A stretch of 64,000 nucleotides of DNA from positions 28,819,166-28,883,165 of the forward strand of contig NC_019867.2 in the NCBI RefSeq assembly GCF_002234675.1. Reading direction: 5' to 3'. Positions 59,277 to 64,000 of this stretch are shown piece after piece; the first letter of the stretch is position 1, and the number at the start of each line of letters is the position of its first letter. The position numbers and the translations under genes were made by a program. The DNA comes from Oryzias latipes. Its lineage: Eukaryota; Chordata; Actinopteri; Beloniformes; Adrianichthyidae. Below the pieces are notes generated by a model that worked only from the letters and a program-made list of their open reading frames with translations, had not been told where the DNA came from and ran no database searches.

Positions 59277-60345
59277 ATGTTCGAAATAGATGATGATTAT
59301 GATGATGACTGTTTTTCACCTGAGTACGATGATGATCTGAACACAGATTTCTATTCATCTTCTCCTTATCAACAGTATGAGCCCCAGTATCAGCCCCAGT
59401 ATCAGCCCCAGTATCAGCCCCAGTATGATCCCCAGTATGATCCCCAGTATGAGCCCTCGCCGGACCAAAATGTCCAACCTCCGAGTTCATCTTTGCCCCT
59501 TCCAGGATTCACTCCTATACAATTGGATCCGAACCAGGACTCATACTCTTCTCAGGACGACCCGCCCGGCTCTGATGATGGCCAGACTTCAGAACAGGCC
59601 ACGGACTCTGATGCACCGACCAAGCGGCCGGCCGGCAGGCGGAGGAACCCCAACAACCGCGTCATCCAAAACAAAGGCAAACCGCAGGTCAAGAGGTGAG
59701 GCTTTTCAAAGTGGTCTTGATAATACTGACCAGAAGTTTTTGCCATTTCCGACTTTTACTTCTCCTTTATGCTAACATTTTTTGTGTTATTTAACTCTAA
59801 AACTGATGTAAGATCAGTTCAAATGTATAATGACACCCGGGTTGTTTTTGTCCTCCAGCTTTTGTTTACTTTAATTCCAAGATGCACTAAAACAAGAGTC
59901 TGGACCAAAACAGGAAAATAAATGATCAGGAAGTAAAAAGAGGCCTACGGCTTATTTTAGTTTTCTACTTTAGAATCAAAAGTAGAACTGCAAATAAACC
60001 AGAAATTAACAAAAAAAAATTTTTTGTTAGTTTTATTAGTTTTGTTGCCCTGTCTTTTTTTTTAAATGTATGATTCTTCTGAACTGACGGCTCGTTCTCC
60101 TGTTCAGGGCCGCTGAACGTTCCTGGCAGCAGGGTCCCACTTATGTGACTGCTATTGGCCCAGCCTACCACACACAGAACGTAGGAATTCCCAGCTCAAC
60201 GACGCAAGCTGGCGAGGCACATAGCACGGACAGAATAGTGCTGTGGCTGACGCGCCGCCCAGCAGGACGAGCCTTCCTCATGAGCTGTGTGGTGATCACT
60301 GTCATTGTTGTCACACTTGCTATAATTTTTGCTACCAAAGGTTAG
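59277..60345 (+). CDS. RING-less paralogue of the RNF copy A protein, copy B
   Basis: Two exons, 59277-59695 and 60108-60345, in the same phase-2 junction as copy A, encode 218 aa. The N terminus is acidic (MFEIDDDYDDDCFSPEYDDD), followed by seven QYxP repeats and then DQNVQPPSSSLPLPGFTP shared with copy A. The entire RING (copy A residues 136-190) is absent. A linker NKGKPQVKR, the second exon and a membrane segment (about 196-215) are shared. No stop or frameshift occurs, so it may encode a membrane protein without ligase activity. It lacks the upstream CpG-rich first exon of copy A, so its promoter is unknown. Confidence 0.7.
59373..59456 (+). repeat. Seven 12-bp coding repeats (QYEP/QYQP/QYDP)
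   Basis: CAGTATNANCCC units in the order E, Q, Q, Q, D, D, E at the variable codon. They lie inside RNF copy B where copy A has unrelated sequence. Confidence 0.95.
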
Positions 60346-60588
60346 TGAAGATAAATTTGGTTTAAAATGATTTTATGATAAATGAGTGCCAGACTACCTA
60401 CAGATGTGGCTGAACAGGATCTGTAGGCAGCAAAGGGGAACAGAAGTCAAACAGAACTGTCAGCATGAAAAAGGGATCATTGATTCTGTGAGGAAGTGAT
60501 GCATGAGCCGAAGCCATGAAACCAGGCTGCAGCTCAGTGTGTTGCTGAATGGGAACAAACAGCAGCTCGCTCTTGGATTTCTGCTCTG

Positions 60589-61045
60589 TGTTACGGCTGT
60601 GGCCGTAATATTGTTTTGTTTGTACTTTTGGAGCGGTTTTCTGTCTCCTTTTTTTCTTTTTCTTCGTTGCAATCGGAGGTTCCGTCTTTCCTTCTCTTCC
60701 CCTCCTATATTTTTTTTCATATCGGAGCCCAAGTTATTCTGAGACCCTGATTGGCTGGGTACGTCCAGCTCGGGTTTAAATACTGACACATCATCTGTTG
60801 GAACCCCCCCCCCCCCTCCATCTGGCAGCAGAAGAGCTTTACATTGATTGATATTGTTTGAGGCTTTGGTCCTTGTATTTTGGTGGTTTTTGTGTGGTTG
60901 GTGAGTTTTTTTTCCTGTAAAACCTTCCCAGCCAGGTTTCAGCCTGGGCTTGTTCGTGAGAGTTTTTGAGTTGTTGGAGTATTTATTTTGTTCCTTTTAC
61001 CTTTATATTACAAACTTTTACAAGCACATAGACATGGGTGTAACA
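60589..61045 (+). mobile_element. LTR of a Ty3/gypsy-type retrotransposon
   Basis: Starts TGTTAC and ends GTAACA, 457 bp. It sits right after the point (CTGCTCTG) where copy A continues uninterrupted with ATACAATG at 48679. A TTTAAATA-type TATA candidate lies near 60773. The right LTR is not in the window's remnant. Confidence 0.75.
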
Positions 61046-61050
61046 TAAAT

Positions 61051-61068
61051 TGGGGGCTTTTCCGGGAT
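61051..61068 (+). other. tRNA-Pro-like primer binding site
   Basis: TGGGGGCTTTTCCGGGAT, five bases after the LTR. It differs at two positions from the standard tRNA-Pro complement used by many retroelements. Confidence 0.65.
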
Positions 61069-61214
61069 TTAACCTGTTTTTTTTGTGTGTGTGTGTGACA
61101 TTTGGAAGCTAATTTACTTCATATTTTAATATTTGGCTTTGGGTTTTGCTTATTTGTTTGTCTAACTTTTTTTTGCAGTTTGGTTGGACAGTTTTATTGT
61201 GAGAGTAAATGATA

Positions 61215-61786
61215 ATGGCTTTTGACTTAAATGATTGTATTCTGGCTCCATGTTTTGAGAAGTTCGATGTGTGCACCAAAGCTGACCTACTAACAGTTGT
61301 CCGTCACTGGGATTTTTACATAACCTGTAACTGTCGTAAACAGGAGAGAAGGGACATTTGTTTAGGCAGTTGGTGAAACAGGGTGTGGTCCTGCAAATGT
61401 GTCCCTGTTGCCTCCTGTCGCTGCTACACAGCAGTTTGATGTAAGTAAGCACATTGCACTCGTTTCAGCCTTAAGAGAAACTGAAGTTGATTCATATTTT
61501 AATGCGTTTCAGCGCTTCCCTGCTACTTTGAGATGGCCAAAGTGTGTAGAGTTTGCTGTTAACAGTAAAAAACTCATGGGAAAAGCACAAGAGGTGTGCT
61601 CCACATTATCAATAAACTAAAACCACTGGTTCCGGAAGCTTACCGCCAGAAATTTCGTGCCTGCAGAAAAGCTGTCAACCAAATGCAGTTTGATTGTGAG
61701 AAAAGCGTTCTGTTTGACAGGTGGTGCGCTGCATGCAAGGCAGATGACTTTGCTCAACTTCATGAATTAGTTTTACTTGAGTAGTT
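61215..61786 (+). pseudogene. Decayed gag-like region of the LTR element
   Basis: Starts at an ATG about 150 bp after the primer site. Text typical of fish gypsy-type gag (FDVSKHIALV, VDSYFNAFQRF, then LVPEAYRQKFR) is spread over at least three frames. There is a stop near 61374, and a frame change with loss of sequence near 61610. No pol is present. The element is inactive. Confidence 0.7.
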
Positions 61787-62889
61787 TCAGTCCTGCCTCC
61801 ATGCAGGGGCGGTTTTGACACAAATGGCGCCCTAGGTGAGCCACACCAGTAGCACCCCTCTGTACCCCCCAATTACGACCCAGAAATGTACAATTGCTTA
61901 TTATGGTTTACTTTATTGTTCAAATATGGAATATGGCAAAGTGGAATTAGAGGCTTGTATTCTTACAGCTTATAGGACTGTTATAAAAAATACTAAAGGT
62001 AACAATAAGTCTTACAAGGATAACATCATACATGTTTGCTTGAAGTTTCAAATGACCTCCATTATCAGATAAAAAAAAAACTATATACAAGTAGTGCAAT
62101 TTAAAGCTTGAAACCCATTGAGATGACTATTGCTGTAATATTGGGCGATATAAATAAAACTGAATTAAAATGAATTGAAAATTCTTGCTGCTTACATTAT
62201 GAACTTGGTCGAGTTCATTTAGTTTAGTTTAGTTTCTCTTAATAGAAACTAAAAATGTGCCCATCTTGCCTTAATACAGGTAAAGTCTTCTATCAAATCC
62301 TCATATGTTAGTTCCTCAGCTATGGTGTGGTTTATGCTTATAACTGCCAAACCAGAGAGCCGATCTTGAGCCTTGGATGAACTTAGGAACATTTTGATAA
62401 GCTTAAGCTTTTTTATCCGTACAGCTAATATTTTAAGTTTTCATGCAGTAGATATTATGTGGGCTTTTGTCATGTGAGGTGATCAAAGAACTGGCCTGCT
62501 TCCAGTCATTACATCCAGGGTTTGTTAAACTAATTTTCTTTTTAGAGATAAAGTTTGCATCAAAAAACACAAGAGCCTAATATTTTTTTCCAAGTACACC
62601 AACCATGTTCTTTTCATCTATTCTTCACCAACTAAAGTTTATTTTTTGAAGTACTGGTGATGGAAAAACAAATGTGGATGGCATCTCAATCGGTCCTCTG
62701 GAAACCAGATGTGTTCAATTCCTGTCAACATGGGTAAGGGCCAGTTAGCTGGGTCAGTTCTTTATCCACTGAAGCAACGGTAATGGATGGGGATTTTTTT
62801 GTGTTTGTAATCTTAAAAAAAAGGCACATATATTGTGAATAAATAAGTGTTTGTGGAATTTGTTGAAGCATTATGGATTGTCATTCATT

Positions 62890-63005
62890 TATTCATCTTC
62901 TTCTGTTTGTTCCCTTTCGGGGTCAAGGGGGTTCCGGAGCCTGTCCCGGCCACTTGTGGGCGAAGGCAGGGGACGCCCTGGACAGGTCGCCAGTCTATCG
63001 CAGGG
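62890..63005. repeat. Fish dispersed retroelement tail
   Basis: CCCTTTCGGGGTCAAGGGGG, GTGGGCGAAGGCAGGGGACG and CTGGACAGGTCGCCAGTC; same family as 49905-50075. Confidence 0.7.
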
Positions 63006-63171
63006 TTGGATTGTCATTCAATTTATGAAATTATGTACACACTGTGACTAGGAAAATATGTACCATATCTACAACACTAGTAATTTAAAATGATGTGCAA
63101 ACCCGTTGTTTCTTGCTGATGTGGATAAGATCCAAATAGGCCTTCAGTCTCTTTGAAAATGTTTGGTTCTG

Positions 63172-63189
63172 CCTAGGATAGCACAAGGG
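63172..63189 (+). mobile_element. Solo right tip of a piggyBac-type MITE
   Basis: CCTAGGATAGCACAAGGG followed by TTAA (63190-63193); the left part is missing. Confidence 0.65.
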
Positions 63190-63210
63190 TTAATTGGCTG
63201 AATTTAACCA

Positions 63211-63416
63211 CCCTTGTGCTATTTTAGATGACCCCCACTCTTACATTGACGTGTTCTCCCTTCCATGACAAAGGTGGATAAAGGTGGAAAGATTTCATGT
63301 AATCCATGGACACCAGTGAAGATCACAAATCATTGAAGAAAAAAGTTTTAACGCACTGACTAGTGGGTCTAAATGACACAACTCCCAATGTTGAAGTGCC
63401 TAGGATAGCACAAGGG
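63211..63416 (+). mobile_element. piggyBac-type MITE, best preserved right end
   Basis: CCCTTGTGCTATTTTAG to CCTAGGATAGCACAAGGG, followed by TTAA at 63417-63420. Three bases (CCA) separate the left tip from the nearest TTAA. Confidence 0.85.
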
Positions 63417-63601
63417 TTAATGCACAAATTGAGTTTGGATTAACTAAACGTTTATATTAGAGGTTGACAAAAGCCTTAGCCTAACTCTTCAAATAGTATT
63501 GTGCGTGTTTAGTAAAGTTGTCTAAGGTTTACACATTGACATTAACTGTGTTCAATATCATACCTTTGTCCTTTTCACGTTATGTCGCCCACGATATAGG
63601 C

Positions 63602-63773
63602 CAGAGGTGGGCACTGAGGCCCGCATTCCTGCATGTTTTCCAGCATACCCTGCTCTGGCATGTTCTAATTGGCTGGACAAACCTGAACCAGGTAATCAGC
63701 CATGAGTAGGGCAAGACTATCTGAAAATCATGCAGACACACCGGCCCTCAAGGCCTGGAATTGCCCACCCCTG
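63602..63773. mobile_element. Short hAT MITE with perfect 8-bp duplication
   Basis: Tips CAGAGGTGGGCA and TGCCCACCCCTG; ATATAGGC is duplicated at 63594-63601 and 63774-63781. Confidence 0.9.
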
Positions 63774-64000
63774 ATATAGGCGACCGGCCATATCAAAAAC
63801 CGCCACTGCCTCCATAAGAGGACTGTCGTTTATTTGAAATAATGAATGCATTAAACTCTGTCAAAGTGTTGGAGCATCAGATGATCATGATCCTATCTTT
63901 AGACTATGAAGGAGTGAGACAAAAGTTTACCACAAAAGAAATGTCGTTTGTAAATCAAGACTGAATCCCGAAGCAGCTTTTTGTCCTAAAACCTAGTGTG

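Larger units (their letters stand above)
61804..63808. mobile_element. hAT-like element inserted in the gag remnant, about 2.0 kb
   Basis: Left tip CAGGGGCGGTTTTGA, right tip TCAAAAACCGCCACTG. Flanks CCTCCATG (61796-61803) and CCTCCATA (63809-63816) agree at seven of eight bases. No transposase frame. It contains further nested repeats (62890-63005, 63172-63189, 63211-63416, 63602-63773). Confidence 0.65.
58020..64000. repeat. RNF segmental duplicate (copy B), interrupted
   Basis: 58020-60588 matches 43520-48690 with gaps (the LINE of copy A and the RING segment are missing). 63865-64000 matches about 49170-49305 (GCATCAGATGATCATGATCC). The sequence between, 60589-63860, is a nest of mobile elements. 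Confidence 0.85.

Noticed and set aside
59275-59490. A minus-strand repetitive frame (HTGDHTGAD-type) opposite the QYxP repeat
   Set aside because: It mirrors the 12-bp repeat on the sense strand; the plus-strand frame is supported by splice structure and paralogy.

Overview
The window looks like teleost fish nuclear DNA. It has spliced genes with canonical GT/AG introns, long AT-rich introns and spacers, many fish-type transposon remnants (hAT and piggyBac MITEs, Tc1-like fragments, LINE 3' ends, a Ty3/gypsy-type LTR element) and an intronless PIM-like kinase of the kind that is expanded in fish. I cannot name the species from sequence alone.

Region 1 (1-39363) is a tandem segmental duplication. 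Unit 1 (1-17480) and unit 2 (17481-33238) each carry, in order: LINE/MITE debris and a (TTTA)n tract; an intronless PIM-like Ser/Thr kinase on the minus strand with an X-box/CRE-like promoter module; Ser/Pro-rich open exons on the minus strand; and a 14-exon animal lipoxygenase gene on the plus strand. Unit 3 (33239-39363) has the kinase and one Ser/Pro-rich exon, then stops at a breakpoint before any lipoxygenase. All three kinases are open over 382 codons. The unit 1 lipoxygenase is complete (668 aa, all iron ligands present). The unit 2 copy has lost exon 13 and nearly all of exon 14 through a 597-bp deletion. The window begins exactly at a unit junction, so another unit may lie upstream.

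Region 2 (39364-49500) is single-copy at its left end. It has a CpG-rich promoter-like stretch with a probable first exon (about 40100-40344), a long intron with a decayed ORF and a LINE reverse-transcriptase fragment, and then a two-coding-exon RING-finger membrane protein of the RNF183/RNF223 type (46902-48319).

Region 3 (49500-58020) is gene-poor. It holds a Tc1 transposase fragment, an interspersed element broken by a LINE with a 12-bp target duplication, Tc1/mariner-type remnants and one weak candidate exon.

Region 4 (58020-64000) is a second copy of the RNF locus. Its coding frame is still open, but the whole RING has been replaced by a QYxP repeat while the C-terminal membrane anchor is kept. 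Its 3' flank is interrupted by a decayed LTR element with a tRNA-Pro-like primer site, itself interrupted by nested hAT and piggyBac-type elements. The kinase/lipoxygenase array and the RING-less paralogue are the parts most worth following up.
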